Assembly: GCF_030345695.1 (NCBI RefSeq)
Contig: NZ_JAUASV010000001.1
Coordinates: forward strand, 186,001 to 250,000
Direction of reading: 5' to 3'
Origin: Galbitalea sp. SE-J8
GTDB taxonomy: Bacteria; Actinomycetota; Actinomycetes; Actinomycetales; Microbacteriaceae
DNA length: 64,000 nucleotides
Positions within the stretch are counted from its first letter, which is position 1, and each line of letters starts with the position of its first letter. This document shows positions 33,907 to 42,573 of this stretch, in pieces. The notes under the pieces are model-generated. The model was not told the DNA's origin and ran no database searches. It worked only from the letters and a program-made list of their open reading frames with translations. A program made the position numbers and the translations under genes.

Positions 33907-35546
33907 GCGCGCTCGAGCCGGCCCTCGTCATCGAGGGGCTGACCGTCGACTACCGGTCGGCGCGCACGGGCACGGCGACGGCCCTCGAGCCCACCGCGCT
34001 CACGGTCGGCGCGGGCGAGGTCGTCGCGCTCGTCGGCGAGTCGGGCTCGGGCAAGACGACCCTCGGCATGGCCGCCATCGGGCTGCTCGCCCCGAACGCG
34101 CTGGCACGGTTCGACCGGCTCGAGCTCGGCGGCACGGCCATCCGGGACTGGACCGACCCGCTCTGGCGTTCCGTGCGCGGCACGGCCGTGTCGCTCGTGC
34201 CGCAGGACCCGTCCGTGTCGCTCAACCCCGTGCGCACGATCGGCTCCCAGGCCACCGAGCACCTCGTGCTGCACGGGCTCGCCCGGCCGCACGAGGCGCG
34301 CGCCCGGCTCGTCGACCTGCTCCGCGAGGTCGGCTTCGACGAGCCGGAGCGGCGACTCGGGCAGTACCCGCACGAGCTCTCCGGCGGCCAGCAGCAGCGC
34401 GTGCTGCTCGCGATGGCGTTCTCCTCCGACCCGAAGCTCATCGTCGCGGACGAGCCCACGAGCGGGCTCGACGTCACGGTGCAGCGCGCCGTGCTCGATC
34501 GGCTCGACCTGCTGCGAGCGGAGCACGGCACCGCGATCCTGTTCATCACGCACGACCTCGGCGTCGCGGTCGAGCGAGCGGACCGGATCGTCGTGCTGCA
34601 GAACGGCCGCATCGTCGAGGAGGGTCCCGCGCTCGCGGTGGCGACCAACCCGCAGCACGAGTACACCCGGTCGCTGCTGGCCGCTGCGCCGTCCTTCGCG
34701 TCGGGCCGGCTCGTCCCGTCCCCGGGAACGGCGCCCGCCCCCGACGCGAAGGCGCCCGACCCGGCCGCCGTGCTCGTCGTCGACGACGTGCGCAAGGCCT
34801 TCGTGCGTGGCCGCCACGTCGTGCAGGCGCTCGACGGCGTGTCCCTCGCGGTCGGTCGCGGGCGCACGCTCGGCATCGTCGGCGAGTCGGGCAGCGGCAA
34901 GTCGACGCTCGCGCGCGTGCTCGTCGGCCTCGAGCATCCCGACTCGGGCACCGTCGAGGTGCACGGCGAGCCGGTGCCGCGGCGCGGCGCCCGGGCGCTC
35001 CGGGCCTATCGCGACCACGTGCAGCTCATCTACCAGAACCCGTACGCGTCGCTCGACCCCCGGTTCAGCGTCGTCGAGACGATCGCCGAGCCGCTGCGCA
35101 ACTACCGCTCCCTGGGGAGAGCCGAGCTGCGCGCCCGCGTCGACGACGCCCTCGACGCCGTCGCGCTGCCGCGGGCGCTCGGCCGACGCCGACCGCACGA
35201 GCTGTCGGGCGGTCAGCGCCAGCGGGTGGCACTCGCCCGCGGGATCGTGCTCCGCCCCGACCTGCTCGTGCTCGACGAGCCCGTCTCGGCGCTCGACGTC
35301 TCCGTGCAGGCCCAGATCCTCCAGCTGCTCGTCGATCTGCAGGCCGAGTACGGTCTCAGCTACGCGTTCATCACCCACGACCTCGCGGTGGTGCGGCAGA
35401 TCGCCGACGAGGTCGCCGTCGTGGCTCGCGGCCGCGTCGTCGAGACCGGCTCCGTCGAGGCCGTGTTCGACCGCCCCGCCGCCGCCGAGACCATCCGGCT
35501 GATCGAGGCCATCCCCGGCCGTCGCACCGACGCGATCGCCATCTGA
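33903..35546 (+). CDS. ABC importer ATPase with two nucleotide-binding domains
   Basis: 547 residues, a natural fusion of DppD- and DppF-like ATPases. Domain 1: GESGSGKTT (~45), LSGGQQQRVLLA, VADEPTSGLD. Domain 2: GESGSGKST (~327), LSGGQRQRVALA, VLDEPVSALD. Each is followed by the oligopeptide-transporter C-terminal zone (EYTRSLLAAAP in domain 1). It powers the importer encoded upstream. The mirror cluster at 57097-58673 carries the same two domains as separate genes. Confidence 0.93.
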   Translation: MSALEPALVIEGLTVDYRSARTGTATALEPTALTVGAGEVVALVGESGSGKTTLGMAAIGLLAPNALARFDRLELGGTAIRDWTDPLWRSVRGTAVSLVPQDPSVSLNPVRTIGSQATEHLVLHGLARPHEARARLVDLLREVGFDEPERRLGQYPHELSGGQQQRVLLAMAFSSDPKLIVADEPTSGLDVTVQRAVLDRLDLLRAEHGTAILFITHDLGVAVERADRIVVLQNGRIVEEGPALAVATNPQHEYTRSLLAAAPSFASGRLVPSPGTAPAPDAKAPDPAAVLVVDDVRKAFVRGRHVVQALDGVSLAVGRGRTLGIVGESGSGKSTLARVLVGLEHPDSGTVEVHGEPVPRRGARALRAYRDHVQLIYQNPYASLDPRFSVVETIAEPLRNYRSLGRAELRARVDDALDAVALPRALGRRRPHELSGGQRQRVALARGIVLRPDLLVLDEPVSALDVSVQAQILQLLVDLQAEYGLSYAFITHDLAVVRQIADEVAVVARGRVVETGSVEAVFDRPAAAETIRLIEAIPGRRTDAIAI

Positions 35547-35559
35547 CCCAGGAGGACGA

Positions 35560-36573
35560 ATGACCAGGTACGTGATCATCGGCGCCGGCGCGATCGGCGC
35601 CCACCTCGCCGCGCAGCTCACCTCGGCCGGCATCCCCGCCGTGCTCGTCGCGCGCGGGCGGCAGCTGGACGCCCTGCGCGCCGGGCCGCTCGTGCTCCGC
35701 AAGGCCGACGGGGACGAGCGCGTTCGCCTCCGGGTCGTCGCGGATGCCGCCGAGGCCCGGCTCACGACGGATGACGTGCTCGTGCTCGCCGTCAAGTCGC
35801 AGGACGCGGAGGAGGTCATCTCCGGGTGGGCGTGGCTGCCGCTCGCGGACTCCGCGGAGCTCGTCGCCGCCGACCTGCCGCTCGTCGTGCTGCAGAACGG
35901 CGTCGCCACCGAGGACGCGGCGCGGCGGCGCTTCGCCCGCGTGGTGTCCGTCGCGACCATCGTGCCGGTCAACTACCTCGAGCCCGGGGTCGTCATCCCG
36001 TACGCGGCCGGCGGCACCGGGTACCTCCAGGTGGGCGCCCTCGACGGCCGTCAGGACGCGGATGCCGGCACCGTCGCATCCGTCGCCGCCGACCTCGAGG
36101 CGGCCGGCTACCTGGTGCGGGTCCGCACGGACATCACGCGCCGCAAGCACGAGAAGCTGCTGCACAACATCCTCAACGCCGTGAGCGTGCTCGACGGCGA
36201 CGACCGCGAGCGGACGCTCCTCTCGGACGGTCTCGTCGCCGAGGCGCGGGCAGTGCTCGAGGCAGCCGGAGTCGACCTGGACATCGCGGCCGACGTCGAT
36301 CCCGGCCGGGCGGTCGGCGGCGGTCGCGAACCGCAGCCGCCCACCGCCGGGCGCCCGGCCTTCCGGGGCTCGACATGGCAGAACTTCGCCCGCGGCACGC
36401 GCAGCGAGCTCGACTTCCTGAACGGCGAGATCGTGCTGCTCGGCCGCCGGCACGGCGTGCCCACCCCGCTCAACGAGCGCGTGCAGCGCGTGCTCGGCCG
36501 CTCGGAGCTGCTCGGCGAGGGGCCGGGCGCGCACCGCATCGGCGAGATCCTCGAGCTCGCCCCCGTCGCATGA
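35560..36573 (+). CDS. Ketopantoate reductase-like protein (ApbA/PanE family)
   Basis: 337 residues. The N-terminal NADP-binding loop is VIIGAGAIGAHLA; KSQDAEEVI and LVVLQNGVATED follow, and the C-terminal domain has KHEKLLHNILNAVSVLDG with the catalytic Lys and Asn. PanE reduces 2-dehydropantoate, but many members act on other 2-oxoacids, and its place inside a transport/LLM operon suggests a specialised substrate. AGGAGG precedes the ATG by 4 nt; the gap to the ATPase gene is 13 nt. Confidence 0.87.
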   Translation: MTRYVIIGAGAIGAHLAAQLTSAGIPAVLVARGRQLDALRAGPLVLRKADGDERVRLRVVADAAEARLTTDDVLVLAVKSQDAEEVISGWAWLPLADSAELVAADLPLVVLQNGVATEDAARRRFARVVSVATIVPVNYLEPGVVIPYAAGGTGYLQVGALDGRQDADAGTVASVAADLEAAGYLVRVRTDITRRKHEKLLHNILNAVSVLDGDDRERTLLSDGLVAEARAVLEAAGVDLDIAADVDPGRAVGGGREPQPPTAGRPAFRGSTWQNFARGTRSELDFLNGEIVLLGRRHGVPTPLNERVQRVLGRSELLGEGPGAHRIGEILELAPVA

Positions 36574-36603
36574 ACCGACCGTCTGACGATCAAGGAGTCC
36601 CCC

Positions 36604-37788
36604 ATGGCGAATGAGCCCGTCACCCTGCTCGAGCCCGCCCGGCAGCGCAACCCGAGAACCGGGTTCTCGCTGGCGTTCCTCACCAACGGCGCCTACTCGC
36701 CGAGCGCGCCGGGCGGCTCGGCGCAGGGCCACCGCGACGTCATCGAGCTGTTCCGGATCGCGGAGCAGCTCGGCTACGGCCGCGGCTGGGTGCGCAACCG
36801 GCACTTCGACAACTACCTGTCGTCGCCGCTCACGGTCATCGCCGCCGCCGGCCAGCACACCTCCCGGATCCGGCTCGGAACGGCGATCATCCCGGTCGGC
36901 TACGAGCACCCGATCCGCGTCGCAGAGGACGCGGCGACGGTCGACCTGCTCGTCGACGGGCGTCTCGAGCTCGGCATCGCCACCGGCATCCCGGGCTTCG
37001 ACCCGATCTTCGGCGCGGCGGACGCCCGGCCGTTCAAGGAGTCGGCGGCCGACAAGGTGGATCGGCTGCTCGAGGCCCTCGCCGGCACGGTGCTCGGCTA
37101 CGCCCCGGCCGGCACGCCCGGGCCGGCGACCGTGGCCGACCCGGCGGAAGGCCGCGTGTTCGGCCCCGCCGGGGAACACGCGCCCGGGCGCGGGACCCCC
37201 TACTACACGCGGCCCTACGTCCCCGGGCTGCGCGACCGGATCTGGTACGGGCCGGGCGGCGTGGACAGCGCCGCGCACGCCGCGAGCCAGGGACTGGACC
37301 TGCTGCTGAGCGCCATCGGCCCGAACATCGGTCTCGGGTTCGAGGGCGGTCAGCGCGCGCAGATCGACGCGCACCGCGAGGCCTGGACCCGCACCGACCG
37401 TGCGCCGCGGGTCTCCGCGCACCGGCTGTTCTTCCCGTTCGTGAACGACGGTCAGCGCGCGCTCTACCGGGCGTACGCCGACCTCCGCGACCGCGAGGGC
37501 GCCGCCGCGTCCCGCCCGGCCGGGTCGCTGCCGCCGCGGGCCGTCGAGAGCCGGAACGACGCGCCGGCGCCGTCCGGGGCGCGCGGCCCCGGTCTGCAGT
37601 CGCCCGTCGTCGTGGGCGAGCCCGACGAGATCGTCGAATACCTGCGGTCGGATGTCGCGGTGCAGGCGGCCGACGAGCTCGGCATCTTCCTGCCGCCCGG
37701 CTTCAGCCACCGGGAGAACCTCGAGCTCATCGAGAACATCGCCGAGCTCGTCGCCAAGCCGCTCGGCTGGGACCCGGCGGCCGCCTGA
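36604..37788 (+). CDS. LLM-class flavin-dependent oxidoreductase
   Basis: 394 residues in a luciferase-like TIM barrel: FSLAFLTNGAY, EQLGYGRGWVRNRHFDNYLSSPLTVIAAAGQHT, IRLGTAIIPVGYEHPIRVAEDAATVDLL, RLELGIATGIPGFDP. These enzymes use FMNH2, usually supplied by a separate reductase, to oxygenate sulfonates, sulfones, amines or other carbon compounds. It belongs to the same branch as the gene at 56105 in the mirror cluster. GGAG precedes the ATG; the stop shares one base with the next start (TGATG). Confidence 0.88.
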   Translation: MANEPVTLLEPARQRNPRTGFSLAFLTNGAYSPSAPGGSAQGHRDVIELFRIAEQLGYGRGWVRNRHFDNYLSSPLTVIAAAGQHTSRIRLGTAIIPVGYEHPIRVAEDAATVDLLVDGRLELGIATGIPGFDPIFGAADARPFKESAADKVDRLLEALAGTVLGYAPAGTPGPATVADPAEGRVFGPAGEHAPGRGTPYYTRPYVPGLRDRIWYGPGGVDSAAHAASQGLDLLLSAIGPNIGLGFEGGQRAQIDAHREAWTRTDRAPRVSAHRLFFPFVNDGQRALYRAYADLRDREGAAASRPAGSLPPRAVESRNDAPAPSGARGPGLQSPVVVGEPDEIVEYLRSDVAVQAADELGIFLPPGFSHRENLELIENIAELVAKPLGWDPAAA

Positions 37789-39425
37789 TGGCCGGGGAGT
37801 TCGTCACCGAGTGGACGGCGTGGCGCGCGGCGCGCGACGAGTCGCTCGCCGCGCCGTACGGCATCCTCTCCGTCACGTCGATCGACTACCTCACCGAGCA
37901 GCCGATCGCGATCGAGGGCGTGCCCGGGCGGTGGAGCGCGGGCGCGGCCGGCGCGCACGTCGACCTCGCGGAGGGCGAGGAGCTGCTCGACGACGGCGCG
38001 GTGCTGCGCGGCAGCGTCGACGTCGAGGCGAGTGCCGCACCCCGTCAGCTCCGCATCGCGGCGAGCGACGTGCGGATCGAGGTGTTCCGGTCGGCCGGCT
38101 GGATCGTGGTGCGCCCGCGCGACCCGGGTCACGCGCTGCGCACGGGCTTCCGCGGAACGCCCGCCTACCGGCCCGATCCGCGCTGGGTGGTGCAGGGCCG
38201 CTGGATCCCGCACGACGAGCCCCGGACGATCCGCGTGGACTCGGTGGCGGCGCGGCTCGGTCGCGAGGTGGCCTCGCCCGGAGTGGTCGAGTTCGAGCTC
38301 GGCGGCGCGACCCACCGGCTCATCGCCGTGCCCGCGCCCGGCCGGCCCGACGCCGTCGCGCTGCACTTCCGCGACGCGACCTCGGGCGTGACCACGATCG
38401 GCTCCGTGCGCGAGCTCATCGTGAGCCGACCGGATGCCGCGGGCGCCGTGACGCTGGACTTCACCCGCACGCAGAACAAGAACTGCGCGTACACGGACCA
38501 CGCGATCTGCCCGCTGCCGCCCGCCGGGAACGTGCTCGACGTGCCCGTCGAGGCCGGGGAGCGGCTGCCCTTCGAGCGCGAGCCGGGTCGCGGCGTGACG
38601 ATCCAGGCGGACGAGCTGCGGCGCGAGCTCGCCTCGTCGCAGCCGCCGGCCGTGCTCGACGTCCGCTGGCGGCTCGACCGGCCCGACGGACGCCCGGACT
38701 ACCTCGAGGCGCACATCCCGGGCGCCGTCTACGTCGATCTCGACCGCGAGCTCGCCCGGCACGGCGCACCGGCGGACGGACGGCATCCGCTGCCGTCCGC
38801 GGCCGACCTGCAGGCCGCCGCCCGCCGCTGGGGCGTGCGGGACGGCCAGGCGGTCGTCGTCTACGACAACCTCAAGGGGCTCTCCGCCGCGCGCGCGTGG
38901 TGGCTGCTGCGCGCCGGCGGGATCGTCGACGTGCGGATCCTCGACGGCGGCATCAGGTCATGGACCGACCCCGGGCACCCCGTCGAATCGGGCGACGTGA
39001 CCCCGCCGCCGGGTGACGTCGTGCTCGCGCCCGGCGGGCTGCCGAGCGTGACCATCGACGAGGCGGCGGACTTCCCCGCGCGCGGCCTGCTCATCGACGC
39101 GCGAGCGGGCGACCGCTACCGCGGCGAGACCGAGCCGATCGACCCCCGGGCCGGGCACATCGCGGGTGCGGTGAACCGGCCGACGACCGAGAACGTCGGC
39201 GCCGACGGCCGGTTCCGGCCCGCGGCGGAGCTCCGCGACGAGTTCGAGGCGCTCGGAGCGACGGCCGGCACGCCGGTCGCGGTGTACTGCGGATCGGGCG
39301 TCACGGCGTCGCACGAGATCGCGGCGCTCGCGATCGCGGGCATCCCCGCCGCGCTCTACCCCGGCTCGTGGAGCCAGTGGTCGAACCACCCGGACCGCCC
39401 GGTCGCGGTGGGAGCGCAGCCGTGA
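37788..39425 (+). CDS. DUF1684-rhodanese fusion protein
   Basis: 545 residues. Residues 1-265 are a complete DUF1684 domain (TEWTAWRAARDESLAAPYG, FRDATSG, NKNCAYTDHAICPLPPAGN with Cys 233 and 241). Residues ~278-540 are a two-domain sulfurtransferase: PAVLDVRWRL, GAVYVDLD, VVVYDNLKG, LDGGIRSW, and the catalytic loop CGSGVTASH with Cys 501. The first rhodanese half lacks Cys in its loop, as usual. One uninterrupted frame links both parts. A role in moving or detoxifying sulfur released by the LLM enzyme is inferred. Confidence 0.88.
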   Translation: MAGEFVTEWTAWRAARDESLAAPYGILSVTSIDYLTEQPIAIEGVPGRWSAGAAGAHVDLAEGEELLDDGAVLRGSVDVEASAAPRQLRIAASDVRIEVFRSAGWIVVRPRDPGHALRTGFRGTPAYRPDPRWVVQGRWIPHDEPRTIRVDSVAARLGREVASPGVVEFELGGATHRLIAVPAPGRPDAVALHFRDATSGVTTIGSVRELIVSRPDAAGAVTLDFTRTQNKNCAYTDHAICPLPPAGNVLDVPVEAGERLPFEREPGRGVTIQADELRRELASSQPPAVLDVRWRLDRPDGRPDYLEAHIPGAVYVDLDRELARHGAPADGRHPLPSAADLQAAARRWGVRDGQAVVVYDNLKGLSAARAWWLLRAGGIVDVRILDGGIRSWTDPGHPVESGDVTPPPGDVVLAPGGLPSVTIDEAADFPARGLLIDARAGDRYRGETEPIDPRAGHIAGAVNRPTTENVGADGRFRPAAELRDEFEALGATAGTPVAVYCGSGVTASHEIAALAIAGIPAALYPGSWSQWSNHPDRPVAVGAQP

Positions 39426-40795
39426 CGAGCGCCGGCCCCGCGACCCTCGACGCGCTCACGGCCGCGGTGAGCGACTGGTCGACGGATGCGGCCGACGTCG
39501 CCGGTGCCGCCGGCGACCGCTCGGGGCTCCTGCCCGACGGCGCGCCGCGCATCGTGGTGCGCGCACGGAGCGTCGCCGAGGTGCAGGCGACCGTGCGGTT
39601 CGCGGCCGAGCACGGCATCCCGATCGTGACGCGCGGGGCGGGCAGCGGGCTCGCCGGCGGTGCCGTCGCCGCGGAGGGCCAGATCGTGCTCGATCTCTCG
39701 CAGCTCGACCGCATCGTCGAGGTGCGCGTCGTCGATCAGGTCGCCGTCGTCGAGCCGGGCGTCGTCACGGCCGACCTCGAGGCGGCGGCCCGGCAGCACG
39801 GCCTGTTCTACGCGCCCGATCCGGGCAGTGTCGGCATCTCGACGATCGGCGGCAACATCGCCACGAACGCGGGCGGCCTGCGCGGGGCGAAGTACGGCGT
39901 CACCCGCGACGCCGTGCTCGCCCTCGACGTGGTGCTCGCGGACGGCGACCTCATCCGCGTCGGCAGCGAGACCACGAAGGGCGTCACCGGCTACGACCTC
40001 GCCGGGCTGTTCGTCGGCTCCGAGGGCACGCTCGGGATCGTCGTCGGGGCGACCGTGCGCCTGCTCCCGGTGCAGGCCGAGACGGCGAGCCTGGCGGGCT
40101 GGTTCCCGGAGCTGACGGATGCCGCCCGGGCCGTCGAGGCGATCGGCCGGACGGGCGTGCGGCCCACCGTGCTCGAGATCGTCGACGCCGCGACCCTCGC
40201 CGCGATCGACGCCGGCTTCGGCACGGCGTTCCGCGAACGGGGCGGCGCGTTCCTGCTCGCGCAGACGGACGGCTCGGGCGCCGCCATCGACATCGGGCGG
40301 ATCGCCGACGCCGCGCGCCCGTACGCGACGGCCGTCGAGGTGGCGGAGGACGAGCTGCTCGCGGCGGACCTGCTCGCGGCCCGGCGGCTCGCGCTGCCCG
40401 CGATCGAGCGCCTCGGGCGCGTGCTCATCGAGGACATCGCCGTGCCGCGCAGCCGTCTCGCCGAGACGATCCACGCCGTGCAGGCGATCGGCGAGCGTCA
40501 CGACGTGCGGATCTTCGTGTTCGCGCACGCGGGCGACGGCAACGTGCATCCGATCATCCTGGTGCCGGATTCGCCGGAGGACGGGCCGATCCCGGCCGCC
40601 GCGGCCGCGGCGGCGGACGACATCTTCGCGCTCGCGCTCGCCGTCGGCGGCACCGTCACGGGCGAGCACGGCGTCGGGGCGCTCAAGCGCGCCTGGGCCG
40701 CGCGCGAGGTGGGTCCCCGGGCCGCGCGGATCGCCGACGGCATCAAGGCGCTGCTCGACCCGCACGGCATCCTCAACCCCGGCAAGGCGATCTGA
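39422..40795 (+). CDS. FAD-linked oxidase (GlcD/D-lactate dehydrogenase type)
   Basis: 457 residues. The PCMH FAD-binding domain shows VTRGAGSGLAGGAVA, PGVVTADLEAAARQHGLFYAPDPGS and TIGGNIATNAGGLRGAKYG. The cap domain ends with the AHAGDGNVHP motif and GEHGVGALKR before LDPHGILNPGK. Members oxidise 2-hydroxyacids such as glycolate or lactate. The GTG start overlaps the previous stop as GTGA and marks it as the last gene of this operon. Confidence 0.9.
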   Translation: MTSAGPATLDALTAAVSDWSTDAADVAGAAGDRSGLLPDGAPRIVVRARSVAEVQATVRFAAEHGIPIVTRGAGSGLAGGAVAAEGQIVLDLSQLDRIVEVRVVDQVAVVEPGVVTADLEAAARQHGLFYAPDPGSVGISTIGGNIATNAGGLRGAKYGVTRDAVLALDVVLADGDLIRVGSETTKGVTGYDLAGLFVGSEGTLGIVVGATVRLLPVQAETASLAGWFPELTDAARAVEAIGRTGVRPTVLEIVDAATLAAIDAGFGTAFRERGGAFLLAQTDGSGAAIDIGRIADAARPYATAVEVAEDELLAADLLAARRLALPAIERLGRVLIEDIAVPRSRLAETIHAVQAIGERHDVRIFVFAHAGDGNVHPIILVPDSPEDGPIPAAAAAAADDIFALALAVGGTVTGEHGVGALKRAWAAREVGPRAARIADGIKALLDPHGILNPGKAI

Positions 40796-40842
40796 CCGGC
40801 CGGCGTGTCTGGGTGTTCACCGAGCATTCGGGTGCGCGGCGG

Positions 40843-40848
40843 GATAGT
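40843..40848 (+). promoter_or_regulatory. Possible leaderless -10 box (GATAGT)
   Basis: GATAGT is 6 nt before ATG 40855; it matches the A and T positions of TAnnnT only. Confidence 0.35.
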
Positions 40849-40854
40849 GGCCGC

Positions 40855-42573
40855 ATGGACATCGCCACGCAGATCACGACCGTGCTCGCCGCGAACGGGG
40901 TGACCCGGGTGTGGGGCATCCCCGGCGACTCGCTCAACGGGTTCACCGACGCCATCCGCACGAACGACGACATCGCGTGGATGCACGTGCGGCACGAGGA
41001 GGCGGCCGCGTTCGCCGCGGGCGCCGACGCGCAGGTCAGCGGCGGGCTCGGCGTGTGCGCCGGATCGTGCGGCCCCGGCAACCTGCACCTGATCAACGGG
41101 CTGTTCGACGCGAACCGGTCCCGGCTGCCCGTGCTCGCGATCGCGGCGCAGATCCCGACCGCCGAGATCGGCTCCACATACTTCCAGGAGACGCATCCGG
41201 AGCGCCTGTTCCTCGACTGCAGCGTGTTCTGCGAGACCGTCACGAACGCGTCGCAGATGCCGCGCCTGCTCGAGATCGCGATGCGCACCGCGATCGAGAA
41301 GCGCGGCGTCGCCGTGCTCGTGCTCGCCGGGGACGTGCTGCTCAGCGAGGCGGCCGACGCGAAGCGGGTCACCGCGATCCGCCCGACCCGGTCGGCGATC
41401 GTGCCCTCGCCCGAGGAGCTCGCGGATGCCGCGGCGATCCTGTCGTCGGGACGTCGCGTCACGATCCTCGCCGGCGCCGGCGTCGAGGGGGCGCACGACG
41501 AGGTGATCCGTCTCGCCGACACGCTCGGCGCGCCGATCGTGCACGCGCTGCGCGGCAAGGAGCACATCGAGTGGGACAACCCGTTCGACGTGGGCATGAC
41601 CGGTCTGCTGGGCTTCGCATCCGGCTATCGCGCCATGGAGTCGTGCGACGTGCTGCTCATGCTCGGCACCGACTTCCCGTACCAGCAGTTCTATCCGCCG
41701 AAGGCGAAGATCATCCAGGTCGACGAGCGCGGCGAGCAGCTCGGCCGCCGCGTGCCGCTCACGCTGGGGCTGCACGGCACCGTGCGCGACACGGCGCTCG
41801 CGCTGCTCGACCGGCTGGAGCGCACCGGCCACCGCCACCACCTCGACGACGCCCTCGACCACTACGCGAAGACACGCCGTTCGCTCGACGAGCTCGCGAC
41901 GCCCGGCGCCGGGGCGATCCACCCGCAGTACCTCACGCGGGTCATCGACGAGCTCGCGGCCGAGGATGCGGTGTTCGTGCCCGACGTCGGCTCCCCCGTC
42001 ACGTGGGCGGCGCGCTACCTGCGCACGAACGGCCGACGCCGGCTGATCGGCTCGTTCGCGCACGGCACGATGGCGAACGCGCTGCCGCAGGCGCTCGGCG
42101 CGCAGGCCGTCGACCGGTCCCGCCAGGTGATCGCGCTGTCGGGCGACGGCGGGCTCGCGATGCTGCTCGGCGAGCTCCTCACGATCTCGCAGCTCGAGCT
42201 GCCCGTGAACGTCGTCGTGTACAACAACTCGTCACTCAACTTCGTCGAGCTGGAGATGAAGGCCGCGGGCTTCGTCAACTTCGGCACGAGCCTGACGAAC
42301 CCGGACTTCGCGGCGCTCGCCCGTGCGCTCGGCCTGCACGGCATCCGGGTCGAGAGGGCGGATGACGTGCGCGGCGCGATCCAGGAGGCGCTCGCGCACG
42401 ACGGGCCGACGCTCGTCGACGCCGTGGTCGAGCGCCAGGAGCTCTCGCTGCCGCCGTCGATCGAGGCCGCGCAGGCGAAGGGCTTCGCGCTGTACGCGCT
42501 GCGCACGGTCATGTCGGGCCGCGGGGACGAGCTCATCGACCTCGCGAAGGCGAACCTGCGCCAGCTCTTCTGA
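40855..42573 (+). CDS. Thiamine-diphosphate enzyme, pyruvate oxidase/dehydrogenase (quinone) type
   Basis: 572 residues in the three-domain ThDP layout: RVWGIPGDSLNGFTDA, HVRHEEAAAFAAGADAQ (catalytic Glu), GSCGPGNLHLINGLFDA; central domain GAGVEGAHDEVI; and the ThDP/Mg motif SGDGGLAML...VVVYNNSSLNFVELE. It matches PoxB-type pyruvate:quinone oxidoreductases, which make acetate and CO2 from pyruvate at the membrane. Its last 41 nt overlap the end of the convergent rlmC gene. Confidence 0.9.
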   Translation: MDIATQITTVLAANGVTRVWGIPGDSLNGFTDAIRTNDDIAWMHVRHEEAAAFAAGADAQVSGGLGVCAGSCGPGNLHLINGLFDANRSRLPVLAIAAQIPTAEIGSTYFQETHPERLFLDCSVFCETVTNASQMPRLLEIAMRTAIEKRGVAVLVLAGDVLLSEAADAKRVTAIRPTRSAIVPSPEELADAAAILSSGRRVTILAGAGVEGAHDEVIRLADTLGAPIVHALRGKEHIEWDNPFDVGMTGLLGFASGYRAMESCDVLLMLGTDFPYQQFYPPKAKIIQVDERGEQLGRRVPLTLGLHGTVRDTALALLDRLERTGHRHHLDDALDHYAKTRRSLDELATPGAGAIHPQYLTRVIDELAAEDAVFVPDVGSPVTWAARYLRTNGRRRLIGSFAHGTMANALPQALGAQAVDRSRQVIALSGDGGLAMLLGELLTISQLELPVNVVVYNNSSLNFVELEMKAAGFVNFGTSLTNPDFAALARALGLHGIRVERADDVRGAIQEALAHDGPTLVDAVVERQELSLPPSIEAAQAKGFALYALRTVMSGRGDELIDLAKANLRQLF

